Assembly: GCA_946481615.1 (NCBI GenBank)
Contig: CAMLOR010000120.1
Coordinates: 1-9,119 of the forward strand
Direction: 5' to 3'
Length of the DNA stretch: 9,119 nucleotides
Origin: an uncultured Aquimonas sp.
Lineage (GTDB): Bacteria; Pseudomonadota; Gammaproteobacteria; Xanthomonadales; Xanthomonadaceae
Both the position numbers and the translations under genes were made by a program. Under the pieces are notes generated by a model. The model saw nothing but the letters and a program-made list of their open reading frames with translations, made no database searches and was not told where the DNA came from. Below, piece by piece: positions 1-5,748 of the stretch (positions are counted from its first letter, which is position 1; each line of letters opens with the position of its first letter).

Positions 1-421
1 TGAGCGCGTCCTTGCCGATCACGTCGATGTCGCACTGGTAGAACTCGCGGAAGCGCCCGCGCTGCGCGCGCTCGCCGCGGTAGACGCGCTGCATCTGGTA
101 GCGGCGGAACGGGAAGGCCAGTTCGTGCTCGTGCTCGGCCACGTAGCGCGCCAGCGGCACGGTGAGGTCGAAGCGCAGCGCCATCTCGGGCGCCGAACCC
201 TGCTCCAGCGCGCCAGTGGACTGCACGAAATAGACTTGCCGCTCGGTCTCGCCGCCGCTCTTGGTCAGCAGCACGTCGGACAGCTCCATCACCGGCGTTT
301 CCACCGGCAGGAAACCGAAGCGCTCGAACTGACGCCGGATGGTGTCCAGCATCTGCTGGAAGGCGATCTGGTCACGGGGCAACAGCTCCATGACCCCGGG
401 CGGCGTGCGGGGCTTGATCAA
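1..421 (-). CDS. hisS: Histidine-tRNA ligase, N-terminal part (3' end outside window)
   Basis: Cytoplasmic class II aminoacyl-tRNA synthetase that charges tRNA-His with histidine. About 140 codons are present and the gene runs off the left edge. The protein begins [20 protein letters not shown]. It then shows the class II motif 1 region ([20 protein letters not shown], about residues 40-59), the [18 protein letters not shown] block typical of HisS (about 83-100), and motif 2 (the [20 protein letters not shown] stretch, about 114-133). I chose a TTG start at 421 because the family N-terminus IKPRTPPG begins there and an AGGA lies about 8 bases upstream. The first ATG, ten codons in, would cut off the conserved start. 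It is divergent from the tRNA-Pro gene with about 100 bp between them. Identity is near certain; only the start codon is debatable. Confidence 0.96.
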   Translation of the reverse strand, partial: MIKPRTPPGVMELLPRDQIAFQQMLDTIRRQFERFGFLPVETPVMELSDVLLTKSGGETERQVYFVQSTGALEQGSAPEMALRFDLTVPLARYVAEHEHELAFPFRRYQMQRVYRGERAQRGRFREFYQCDIDVIGKDAL

Positions 422-475
422 GGCGGCGATCCTGGGCGAAACCGAAGCCGTCAGTTTACCCGCTGCGTCATCCCC

Positions 476-504
476 TTGCTTCGGCCGCGGACGCCCCCTA
501 GAAT
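476..504 (+). promoter_or_regulatory. Sigma70-type promoter for tRNA-Pro
   Basis: A TTGCTT -35 element (476-481, 3 of 6 consensus bases) and a TAGAAT -10 element (499-504, 5 of 6) are separated by exactly 17 bases. The predicted start near 511 is about 11 bases before the mature tRNA, a normal leader length. The position and spacing support it; the -35 is weak. Confidence 0.65.
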
Positions 505-521
505 ACGCGGCTCGTCGCTGT

Positions 522-598
522 CGGGGTGTAGCTCAGCCTGGTAGAGCGCTACGTTCGGGACGTAGAAGTCGCAGGTTCAAATCCTGTCTCCCCGACCA
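522..598 (+). tRNA. tRNA-Pro (anticodon CGG), CCA encoded
   Basis: A 77-base cloverleaf was folded by hand. The acceptor stem is 522-528/588-594, the D stem 531-534/544-547, and the anticodon stem 549-553/561-565. The loop is TTCGGGA with CGG at 556-558. The variable region has 5 bases, and the T stem is 571-575/583-587 with loop TTCAAAT. Discriminator A595 and CCA 596-598 follow. The C1-G72 pair (522/594) and A73 are typical proline tRNA identity elements. The acceptor stem has one non-Watson-Crick position, T527 opposite T589 (positions 6 and 67), and the T stem ends in a G-T wobble. It decodes CCG codons, which are frequent in a high-GC genome. It is transcribed alone and flanked by a promoter and a terminator. 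Confidence 0.96.
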
Positions 599-620
599 AT
601 TCATCGCGACGAAAGCAAGG

Positions 621-642
621 GCCCGCGCAATGCGGGCTTTTT
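621..642 (+). terminator. Intrinsic terminator of tRNA-Pro
   Basis: A perfect 6-bp GC hairpin (GCCCGC 621-626, loop 627-631, GCGGGC 632-637) is followed directly by five T's (638-642). It starts 23 bases after the CCA end, so it should end the tRNA transcript. Confidence 0.88.
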
Positions 643-741
643 CGTTTCCGGCGTCCCGATCGCCCGGCTGTTCGCCAACCGCCTCCCCGCGCGTTCGTGC
701 CGTGGCGCCATCAACGGCGCGCCGGCCCGCGGGTGCATCGC

Positions 742-1080
742 ATGGAATACAGTCGGTTCACGCTCGCCGAGCATGACGACTTCATCGACTGGCTGCGCAA
801 TCTGCCGGACCCGCAGGCGCGGCTCGCGATCGTGCAGTGCCTGGATCGCCTGCGGCGCGGCCACGCGGGACGCGTGCAGGCGGTCGGCAAGGGCGTGTTC
901 TGCGTACAGGTCCGTTGCGAACCCGCGTTCCGGCTCTTCGTGCACCGCTGCGGCCCCTGCGTCACCGTGCTGCACGGCTGCCTGGATTCGCCGCGCCTCG
1001 CCGACCACATTCGCCGCGCCATCGCGCTGGCCCGTTCGCTCGATACGAGAACCCTGCATGAGCCGCGCCCGCCGCTTTGA
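742..1080 (+). CDS. RelE/ParE-superfamily (HigB/Gp49-like) toxin-like protein
   Basis: 112-residue protein that resembles the 'addiction module killer protein' group of RelE/ParE toxins (Gp49/HigB-like, PF05973), whose known members are mRNA interferases acting with the ribosome. The family pattern is visible. An N-terminal helix region (FTLAEHDDFIDWLRNLPD) is followed by a helix with the QARLAIVQCLDRLRRG pattern, then a GRVQAVGKGV turn, beta strands including FRLFV, and a C-terminal helix IRRAIALARSL. Start 742 was chosen because the similarity begins at MEYSRFTLAE; an upstream in-frame GTG at 697 adds 15 unrelated residues. No strong ribosome binding site is seen. It overlaps the downstream antitoxin-like gene by 23 bases, the usual toxin-first order for this family. 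The residues normally seen in the strand leading to GYRVYF are altered (CEPAFRLFV here), and the protein has six cysteines, so loss of activity is possible. Family assignment is by pattern recognition, without a search. Confidence 0.72.
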   Translation: MEYSRFTLAEHDDFIDWLRNLPDPQARLAIVQCLDRLRRGHAGRVQAVGKGVFCVQVRCEPAFRLFVHRCGPCVTVLHGCLDSPRLADHIRRAIALARSLDTRTLHEPRPPL

Positions 1081-1321
1081 CGCCGCCCACTATCTCGATA
1101 CACCGCAGGCGCGCGCGGCGTATCTGCAGATGGCGTTCGAATCGAACGATGCCGTCGAGGTGGTGGAGGCGCTGGCGGCGATTGCCCGCGCTTCGGGGAT
1201 GACGCGAACCGCGAGGAAGGTCGGCCTGGGCCGCGATCCGGATCTGGAAACCGTGCTGTGCGTGCTCGCCGAGTTGGGCTTGCGGTTGGAAGTGGCGCCG
1301 GTCCGGCAGCGCGCGGAATGA
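1058..1321 (+). CDS. HigA-like antitoxin with shortened HTH
   Basis: 87-residue protein resembling the 'addiction module antidote protein' family that partners the upstream toxin type. Such antitoxins bind the toxin and, through an Xre-like helix-turn-helix, the operon's own promoter. The N-terminal part (FDAAHYLDTPQARAAYLQMA, then VVEALAAIARASGMTRTARK at about 34-53) and the C-terminal part (LETVLCVLAELGLRLEVAP, about 63-81) fit the family. Between them the usual stretch of the form GLSRESLYRALS.DGNP is reduced to GLGRDPD, about 11 residues shorter, so most of the DNA-recognition helix is missing. Start 1058 overlaps the toxin end by 23 bases, suggesting translational coupling. The stop overlaps the T-tract of the converging terminator. 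It may neutralise the toxin without acting as a repressor, or the pair may be decaying. Confidence 0.72.
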   Translation: MSRARRFDAAHYLDTPQARAAYLQMAFESNDAVEVVEALAAIARASGMTRTARKVGLGRDPDLETVLCVLAELGLRLEVAPVRQRAE

Positions 1322-1355
1322 AAACGCCGCGGCCGCCGGGAGGCGGGCCGCGGCG
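1321..1355 (-). terminator. Intrinsic terminator of the small acidic secreted protein gene
   Basis: Read on the minus strand, a 10-bp perfect GC stem (1325-1334 pairs with 1346-1355, CGCCGCGGCC/GGCCGCGGCG) has an inner GCC/GGC pairing in its loop and is followed by TTTT (1321-1324). It begins 13 bases after the stop of the 1369-1686 gene. The T-tract is short, and its last base overlaps the antitoxin stop codon. No T-tract exists on the plus side, so it is unlikely to be bidirectional. Confidence 0.68.
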
Positions 1356-1368
1356 CGGGAGAGCGCGA

Positions 1369-1686
1369 TTACAGGTCGAATTCGATCGTCAGCTCGTCTT
1401 CGCAGAAATCCAGCGTCGACGAAGGCGTGACGTAGCCTTCCTCGAACGTGGCGCGGAACTCCCACTCGCAACTGCCCTCGTCCGTGCTCTCGTCCCAGAT
1501 CAGGGTGGAGGTTTCGCCCGACGGAATGCCCTCGCCGATGTCGAACTCGCCCCAGGTCTCGCCGTCTTCCGAGGCTTCGATCTTCACGATGTCCTGATCG
1601 CTGTTGTTGTGCACGTCGAACTTGTATTCGGCGAACGCCGAACCGGAAGCGAAGATCAGCGCCGCAGCCAGCATGTAACGCTTCAT
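1369..1686 (-). CDS. Small acidic secreted protein of unknown function
   Basis: 105-residue precursor with a clear Sec signal peptide: MKR, hydrophobic YMLAAALIFASG, then SAFA with predicted cleavage after residue 19, leaving a mature protein starting EYKFDVHNN. The mature 86 residues carry about 26 Asp/Glu against 3 Lys/Arg, a strongly acidic composition. Two cysteines (Cys73 in GSCEWEF and Cys95 in LDFCEDE) could form a disulfide in the periplasm. Alternating hydrophobic and polar residues suggest a small all-beta fold. I recall similar small periplasmic proteins in Xanthomonadales but cannot name a characterised family. Start 1686 is fixed by the signal peptide and purine-rich AGGG upstream; the frame stays open further upstream but without a plausible N-terminus. 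It has its own terminator and is convergent with the toxin-antitoxin pair. A role in envelope or metal binding would be a guess. Confidence 0.83.
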   Translation of the reverse strand: MKRYMLAAALIFASGSAFAEYKFDVHNNSDQDIVKIEASEDGETWGEFDIGEGIPSGETSTLIWDESTDEGSCEWEFRATFEEGYVTPSSTLDFCEDELTIEFDL

Positions 1687-1844
1687 TTCCCTGTCACCCC
1701 TGTCGAGCGCGGAATGCGCTGGGCGGGAGAATACGCGGCACGGCCTGCCCGCTGGTGAACCGGACCTGCGCGTGACAATTCTTGATCGACGCGTTTCGCT
1801 GGTTCGCGGGATTGCAGACTTGCGGTGGGACGCATCCCGCATCC

Positions 1845-1924
1845 CGTCATTCCCGCGCAGGCGGGGGCCCAGTGACTTGTGCGAGGCGCTTCAAAGTCAC
1901 TGGGTCCCCGCCCGAAGGGACGAC
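1845..1924. repeat. Dispersed imperfect palindromic repeat, copy 1
   Basis: An imperfect palindrome of about 80 bp begins CGTCATTCCCGCGCAGGCGG and ends in GGGACGAC. Its core is a perfect 11-bp inverted repeat, CCCAGTGACTT (1868-1878) and AAGTCACTGGG (1894-1904), around a 15-base loop containing GCGCTTC. The outer arms pair with mismatches. A second copy lies at 7271. Repeats of this form are common between genes in Lysobacter/Stenotrophomonas-like genomes and behave like small non-autonomous mobile palindromes. No obvious target duplication is visible. It sits in the gap between the terminator at 1961 and the acidic protein gene, and in RNA would form a large hairpin. Confidence 0.85.
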
Positions 1925-1960
1925 ACAGCAGCACCCACCTGCTCTCCACTCGAACTGCCG

Positions 1961-1991
1961 AAAAAAAACGCCGCCCATCCCGGGCGGCGTT
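1961..1991 (-). terminator. Strong intrinsic terminator of the Gly/Asn-rich secreted protein gene
   Basis: On the minus strand a perfect 10-bp stem AACGCCGCCC/GGGCGGCGTT (1982-1991 and 1967-1976) with a 5-base loop runs into eight T's (1961-1968; the last two also pair in the stem). It lies 57 bases after the stop at 2049 and is the clearest terminator in the window. Confidence 0.93.
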
Positions 1992-2048
1992 CAGTTCGCG
2001 CTGACGCGCTGCGATGCGCGCGCGTGAGTGGCCGACTCCGCGGCGCGG

Positions 2049-2834
2049 TTATTCGGGGCAGCTGACTTCGTCCACGTCCACGAAACGGATGTCGTTGTCG
2101 GAGAACAGCACGTCCGCGGCGTCTTCGGCCACGGTGCCGGCTTCGCAGTCGGCGCTGTCGGCGGGAACCAGTGCGAGCGCGGCACCGGCAGGATCCTCGC
2201 CTTCCGGCGTGGGCTCGAAGGGATCGAGACCGTCCGGCAGGTGGCTGTCGAGTTCCAGCGAATCGCGCAGGTGCAACTCGCCGCCAGGATTGGCCGTGCC
2301 CTCGGCCAGGCAGATCGCGCTGCCGTCCTCGGCGCGTGCCACCAGCGCCCACTCGCTGCCTGGTTCCACCTGGTGAGCGTTGAGCACGAAGTCGAAGCTG
2401 GTGCCGATCCAGAAGTACATCATGCGGGCCCACGAGGCGCTTTCGCTGTCTTCGGCGGGCGAGAACGTCACGTGCGCCACGTGCGAGTTGCCGGCCTGGC
2501 CGAGCGGGCCGACCACCGCGGCATCGTCGCCGCACACGCGCGTGTTGCCGCGCGAAACCGCGCCATGGCCGTTGCCGTTGCCGCCACCGTTGCCCCCGCC
2601 ATTGCCGGGGTTTGGCCCGCCGTGACCGGGCGGCGGATCGTCGCCGCGGCCGGGCGGCGTGGCCGGCGGGCCCCCACGGTCACCGCCGTTGCCATTGCCG
2701 TTGCCGGGACGCTCGCGATCCGGGTCGCCGCGATCCGGCGGGCCGTTGCCGTTGCCATTGCCGGGACCTGCGAATACCGGCGCCGAAAGCGCGAGCCCGA
2801 GGGCCAACGCGAGGAGGGTCTGGATCTTCTTCAT
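2049..2834 (-). CDS. Secreted Gly/Asn/Pro-rich protein with Cys-containing C-terminal domain, unknown function
   Basis: 261-residue precursor. It has a Sec signal peptide MKKIQTLLALALGLALSAPVFA (cleavage expected after residue 22), then a low-complexity, presumably disordered linker at about 23-97. The linker is made of GNGNGN runs mixed with PP, DPDRERP and PGRGDDPPPG segments. A compact acidic domain follows at about 98-261. This domain has four cysteines (101, 175, 230, 259), enough for two disulfides, and strand-like stretches such as MMYFWIGTSFDFVLNAHQV and SEWALVARAEDGSAICLAEG. Start 2834 is favoured over the in-frame GTG at 2852 because the signal peptide begins there and GGAG lies about 8 bases upstream. 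There is no LPXTG, lipobox or membrane segment after the signal, so it is likely periplasmic or exported. The GGCAAC-like hexamer repeats coding for GN could vary in length by slippage. Single-gene unit with its own terminator; I do not recognise the C-terminal domain. Confidence 0.85.
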   Translation of the reverse strand: MKKIQTLLALALGLALSAPVFAGPGNGNGNGPPDRGDPDRERPGNGNGNGGDRGGPPATPPGRGDDPPPGHGGPNPGNGGGNGGGNGNGHGAVSRGNTRVCGDDAAVVGPLGQAGNSHVAHVTFSPAEDSESASWARMMYFWIGTSFDFVLNAHQVEPGSEWALVARAEDGSAICLAEGTANPGGELHLRDSLELDSHLPDGLDPFEPTPEGEDPAGAALALVPADSADCEAGTVAEDAADVLFSDNDIRFVDVDEVSCPE

Positions 2835-2931
2835 GTCGTCACTCCGTCCCACGGCTGAACATTGTGACGAACTGTAACGGCTAACGCATACGAAACTGTT
2901 ATGTCGATCACCTTTTGCGTGGGCCGTTTTG

Positions 2932-2958
2932 GTCCGGTTTCGGACAGCGGGCGTCCGG
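2932..2958 (+). promoter_or_regulatory. Candidate upstream activator site for the sigma54 promoter
   Basis: A 5-bp dyad GTCCG-GTTT-CGGAC (2932-2945) is followed by a second GTCCGG half-site starting at 2953. They lie about 55-80 bases upstream of the -24 element, within the range where activators of sigma54 promoters bind. The half-sites are short and GC-rich, so chance is not excluded. Confidence 0.3.
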
Positions 2959-3010
2959 ATGCGAACGGTTCAGGGAGCCACCTGGCCGGAAAAGCGCGTA
3001 ACGGCGGGCG

Positions 3011-3026
3011 TGGCACACGCGTTGCA
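3011..3026 (+). promoter_or_regulatory. Sigma54 (RpoN) -24/-12 promoter of the permease gene
   Basis: TGGCACACGCGTTGCA matches the RpoN consensus TGGCAC-N5-TTGCW at all specified positions. The essential GG (3012-3013) and GC (3024-3025) are exactly 10 bases apart. The predicted start is about 3036, giving a short leader of about 22 bases that contains the AAGGAG ribosome binding site. Transcription from such a promoter needs an AAA+ activator; a gene for one lies in the same locus (7495-8865). No convincing sigma70 promoter was seen in the same gap. Confidence 0.8.
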
Positions 3027-3045
3027 ATGCCAGCTCCGTCCGCCG

Positions 3046-3051
3046 AAGGAG
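3046..3051 (+). promoter_or_regulatory. Ribosome binding site of the permease gene
   Basis: AAGGAG is placed 7 bases before the ATG at 3059. It decides this start over an in-frame-open region further upstream in another frame, and matches the FtsX-type N-terminus MLRDFRHAWRG. Confidence 0.85.
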
Positions 3052-3058
3052 CCCTCGC

Positions 3059-5476
3059 ATGCTGCGCGACTTCCGCCACGCCTGGCGCGGTTTGCTGAGC
3101 CGCTCCAACCGCGCCTTCACCCTCGCCACCGTGCTCACCTTCGCGCTGGGCATCGGCGCGGCCACCGCGATCTTCAGCGTGGTGCAGGCGATGTTGCTGG
3201 CGCCGCTGCCCTATCAGGACGAAAGCCGCGTGCTGCGCGCGTTCGACAGCAATCCTTCGCGCGGGATGCCGGAATTCGCGGTTTCGATCCCCAACTTCCT
3301 GTCCTGGCAGCAACGCGCTTCGGGCTTCGAGGCCCTGGCCGCACTGACGGCCGACAGCGCCAACCTCGGCGATGCCGGGCAGGTGGAACGCGTGCCGGCG
3401 ATACGCGCCTCGTCCACCCTGTGGCGCGTGCTGGGCCAGCCGCTCGTGGCCGGCCGCGAGTTCACGGCGGAGGAAGACCGGCCGGGCGCCGCGCGCGTCG
3501 CGATCCTCGGCGAAGGCATCTGGCGCACACGCTACGGCGCGGATCCTTCGCTGGTGGGCCGCACGCTCACCATCGACGGCGTCGCGCATGCGATCGTCGG
3601 CATCGCGCGGCAGGACGTCGGCTTCGCCACCGACGTCGGCCTCTGGCTGCCGCTCGCGCCGGACCCTTCGATCTACGGACGCGGCGATCGCCGGCTCGAT
3701 GTGCTGGGCCGTCTCGCCGCCGGCACCACGCCGGCGCAGGCGCAGGCGGCGATGGACACCCTGAGCGCGTCGCTCGCCGCCGAATTCCCGGAATCGAACG
3801 CGGGCTGGCAGGCCGTGCTGCAACCGGTCCGAGAATGGATCGTCGGCCCCGAAGTGCGCGCGCGGCTGTACGGCATGCTGGCCGCCGTCGCGCTGCTGAT
3901 GCTGGTGGCCTGCACCAATGTCGCCAATCTGCAGATCGCGCGCGCCAGTGCGCGGCAGCGCGAACTGGGCGTGCGGCAGGCGCTGGGCGCCGCGCGCGGA
4001 CGGCTGGTTTCGCATTTGCTGGCCGAGTGCACCCTGCTGGCGCTGCTGGGTGGCGTGCTCGGCGTGGCGCTGGCCTGGGCCGCCGTGCAGGCCGCGATCG
4101 CCGCCCTGCCCGCCGCCACGCCGCGGCTCGCCGCCTTCGCGCTCGACTGGCGCGCGGCAGCGCTGGCCATCGGCGTTTCCGCGGCCACCGCCTTCGCCTT
4201 CGGCGTGACGCCCGCGTTGCTGGCGATGCGCACGCAACTGGCCGCCGTTCTGCAGCAACTCGGACGCAGCGCGGCGGGCGCGCGGCGCGGGCCGCTGCGC
4301 CAGATCCTGGTCGTGCTGCAGTTCGCGCTCGCCACGCTGCTGGTGTGCGCGGCCGCGCTGCTGGCGCAGCATCTGGCCACACTGCAGAAGACCGCGCTCG
4401 GCTTTCCGGTCGAGAACCTGCTGATCGCGCGCATCACGCAGGCGCAGGAGAACGAGAACGTCGATCTAACGCCGCACTATCTGGTGCACGAGCGCCTGCT
4501 CGAGGCGATCCGCGCCCTGCCCGGCGTGGCGGGCGTCGGCCTCGCCAGCGAAATCCCGCTCGGCGACGTCAACACCACCAGCATGACGGTGGCCCCCGGC
4601 GCCGGCGGCGCGCTCACCTATCGCGATGCGAGCACGCAGGCCGCATGGCGCGTGATTTCACCGGACTATCTCGCCACGCTCGGCGTGCCGCTGCTGAGCG
4701 GGCGCTATTTCGCGCCGAACGAATCCCCACGTTCGGCCGTGATTTCCCGCGGCCTGTCGCAAACCCTCTGGCCCGGGGAAAGCGACGTCGTCGGCCGCAC
4801 CTTCCGCCTGGGCAACGGACAGCAGCGCACCGTGGTCGGCGTGGTGGCCGATGTGCGCCAGATCGGCCTGGGCGAGGCGCCGACGCCAACGATGTATCTC
4901 CCGACGACGTGGCTGCTCACGCCGACCATGACGCTGGTGGTGCGCAGCCAGGGCGATCCCGCCGCGCTGATGCCGGCGATCCGCGACGCCGCGCTGCGCG
5001 CCGCGCCCGCGCATCCGCTGTTCGATCTGCAGGCCATGCACAGCGTGATCGGAACGCGCGTGGCCGAACCACGCGTGCAGACCTCCGTGTTGTTCGCCTT
5101 CGGCGTGGCCAGCCTGTTGCTCGCGGCCTTCGGCGCGGCAGGCGTCGTGGCTTATCTCGTGGCCAATCGCACGCCGGAACTGGCGGTGCGCATGGCGCTC
5201 GGCGCCGCGCCCGCGCGGCTGGTGGCGCAGGTCGTGCGAAGCGGCGTCGGGCTGTGCCTCACGGGAATCGCACTCGGCGCATTGGCGCTCACCGGATTGG
5301 CGCAGCTTCGCGACCGCCTGGCGCCGATGCTGGGTGAGGTCGAAGGCGGCGATCCGCTCGCCATGCTCGCGGCCGCGGCGGCCGTACTGCTGGCGGTCGG
5401 CGCGCTCGCCTGCTGGGTGCCGGCGCGCCGTGTCGGCGCCATCGCGCCCAACGCAGCCTTGCGCGACGGCGGCTAG
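3059..5476 (+). CDS. ADOP-like MacB/FtsX double permease (ABC transporter permease)
   Basis: 805-residue inner-membrane protein of the MacB/FtsX (type VII ABC) superfamily in the long, duplicated form known as ADOP. Order of parts: cytoplasmic N-terminus, TM1 at about 21-43 followed by the typical LLAPLPYQDESRVL, and a periplasmic MacB core domain at about 60-265. TM2-TM4 lie near 272-292, 321-341 and 366-386, with the cytoplasmic coupling segment NVANLQIARASARQRELGVR. The second half has TM5 at about 416-436, a second periplasmic domain at about 450-670, and TM6-TM8 near 676-702, 726-748 and 768-788. Its coupling segment is VANRTPELAVRMALGAAPAR. No nucleotide-binding domain is present, so it needs a separate ATPase; the MacB-type one at 8880-9119 is the obvious candidate. 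MacB relatives use ATP hydrolysis for mechanotransmission rather than ordinary transport (efflux, lipoprotein release, peptide resistance). It is transcribed from its own sigma54 promoter, and its stop interlocks with that of the opposite gene at 5473. Substrate unknown. Confidence 0.92.
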   Translation: MLRDFRHAWRGLLSRSNRAFTLATVLTFALGIGAATAIFSVVQAMLLAPLPYQDESRVLRAFDSNPSRGMPEFAVSIPNFLSWQQRASGFEALAALTADSANLGDAGQVERVPAIRASSTLWRVLGQPLVAGREFTAEEDRPGAARVAILGEGIWRTRYGADPSLVGRTLTIDGVAHAIVGIARQDVGFATDVGLWLPLAPDPSIYGRGDRRLDVLGRLAAGTTPAQAQAAMDTLSASLAAEFPESNAGWQAVLQPVREWIVGPEVRARLYGMLAAVALLMLVACTNVANLQIARASARQRELGVRQALGAARGRLVSHLLAECTLLALLGGVLGVALAWAAVQAAIAALPAATPRLAAFALDWRAAALAIGVSAATAFAFGVTPALLAMRTQLAAVLQQLGRSAAGARRGPLRQILVVLQFALATLLVCAAALLAQHLATLQKTALGFPVENLLIARITQAQENENVDLTPHYLVHERLLEAIRALPGVAGVGLASEIPLGDVNTTSMTVAPGAGGALTYRDASTQAAWRVISPDYLATLGVPLLSGRYFAPNESPRSAVISRGLSQTLWPGESDVVGRTFRLGNGQQRTVVGVVADVRQIGLGEAPTPTMYLPTTWLLTPTMTLVVRSQGDPAALMPAIRDAALRAAPAHPLFDLQAMHSVIGTRVAEPRVQTSVLFAFGVASLLLAAFGAAGVVAYLVANRTPELAVRMALGAAPARLVAQVVRSGVGLCLTGIALGALALTGLAQLRDRLAPMLGEVEGGDPLAMLAAAAAVLLAVGALACWVPARRVGAIAPNAALRDGG

Positions 5477-5748
5477 AAGTTCTCGCCGTCGTCGCGTCCG
5501 CCAGGACGCGAATACGATTCGTCGATGAACACGGCCGACAGATCGCCGCCGGTGAGGCGCACCGTGTCGGCTTCGCCCAGCCAGTTCGCCGCCATCGTGC
5601 GCGCCGTGGCGAGCGCTTCGTTGAGCGAATCGAACTCGCCGAGCGACTCGCCCTCGCAGCGGATCTCCCAATGCGCGGCCGGCCCGTCGCCGTCGCGGCG
5701 CTTGAGCAGCGTGAGCGTGCAGTTGGGTTCGCGCGGAGCGGCGATCAT
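5473..5748 (-). CDS. Small conserved-looking protein, possibly DUF2188-like
   Basis: 91-residue soluble protein with no signal peptide or membrane segment. After a variable N-terminus (MIAAPREPNCTLTLLKRRDG) comes a beta-beta-alpha-beta pattern. This is AHWEIRCEGESLGEFDSLNEA (about 25-45), the helix ALATARTMAANWL, then DTVRLTGGDLSAVFIDESYS. It resembles DUF2188-type small proteins, in which a W.V...G strand is followed by a helix with repeated Ala and a final DG-containing strand; this is a weak resemblance only. The charged tail RPGGRDDGENF ends at a TAG that shares CTAG with the permease stop. Start 5748 is the only good ATG, but GGAGGG is rather far (about 15 bases), so translation may be weak. 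It lies 115 bases downstream of the sensor kinase on the same strand and could be the last gene of that operon. Function unknown. Confidence 0.7.
   Translation of the reverse strand: MIAAPREPNCTLTLLKRRDGDGPAAHWEIRCEGESLGEFDSLNEALATARTMAANWLGEADTVRLTGGDLSAVFIDESYSRPGGRDDGENF

Noticed and set aside
522..598. tRNA-Pro as an integration site for a genomic island carrying the toxin-antitoxin pair
   Set aside because: No duplicate of the tRNA 3' end, no integrase and no composition shift are visible in the window.
2265..2290. Second sigma54-like site on the minus strand (TGGC...TTGCA)
   Set aside because: The spacing between TGGC and TTGC is one base short, and it lies inside the coding sequence of the Gly/Asn-rich protein facing no gene start.
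2540..2780. GC-rich direct repeats as a CRISPR or tandem-repeat array
   Set aside because: They are codon-level GN/GP repeats within one secreted protein, with no regular spacer structure.
2862..2905. Sigma70 promoter for the divergent genes in the 2835-3058 gap
   Set aside because: TGTTAT at 2897 could be a -10 element but no acceptable -35 lies at the right distance on either strand.
2831..4372. 513-residue open frame opposite the permease gene
   Set aside because: Arg/Gln/Ala-rich composition typical of antisense frames in GC-rich DNA; the permease frame on the plus strand has clear domains.
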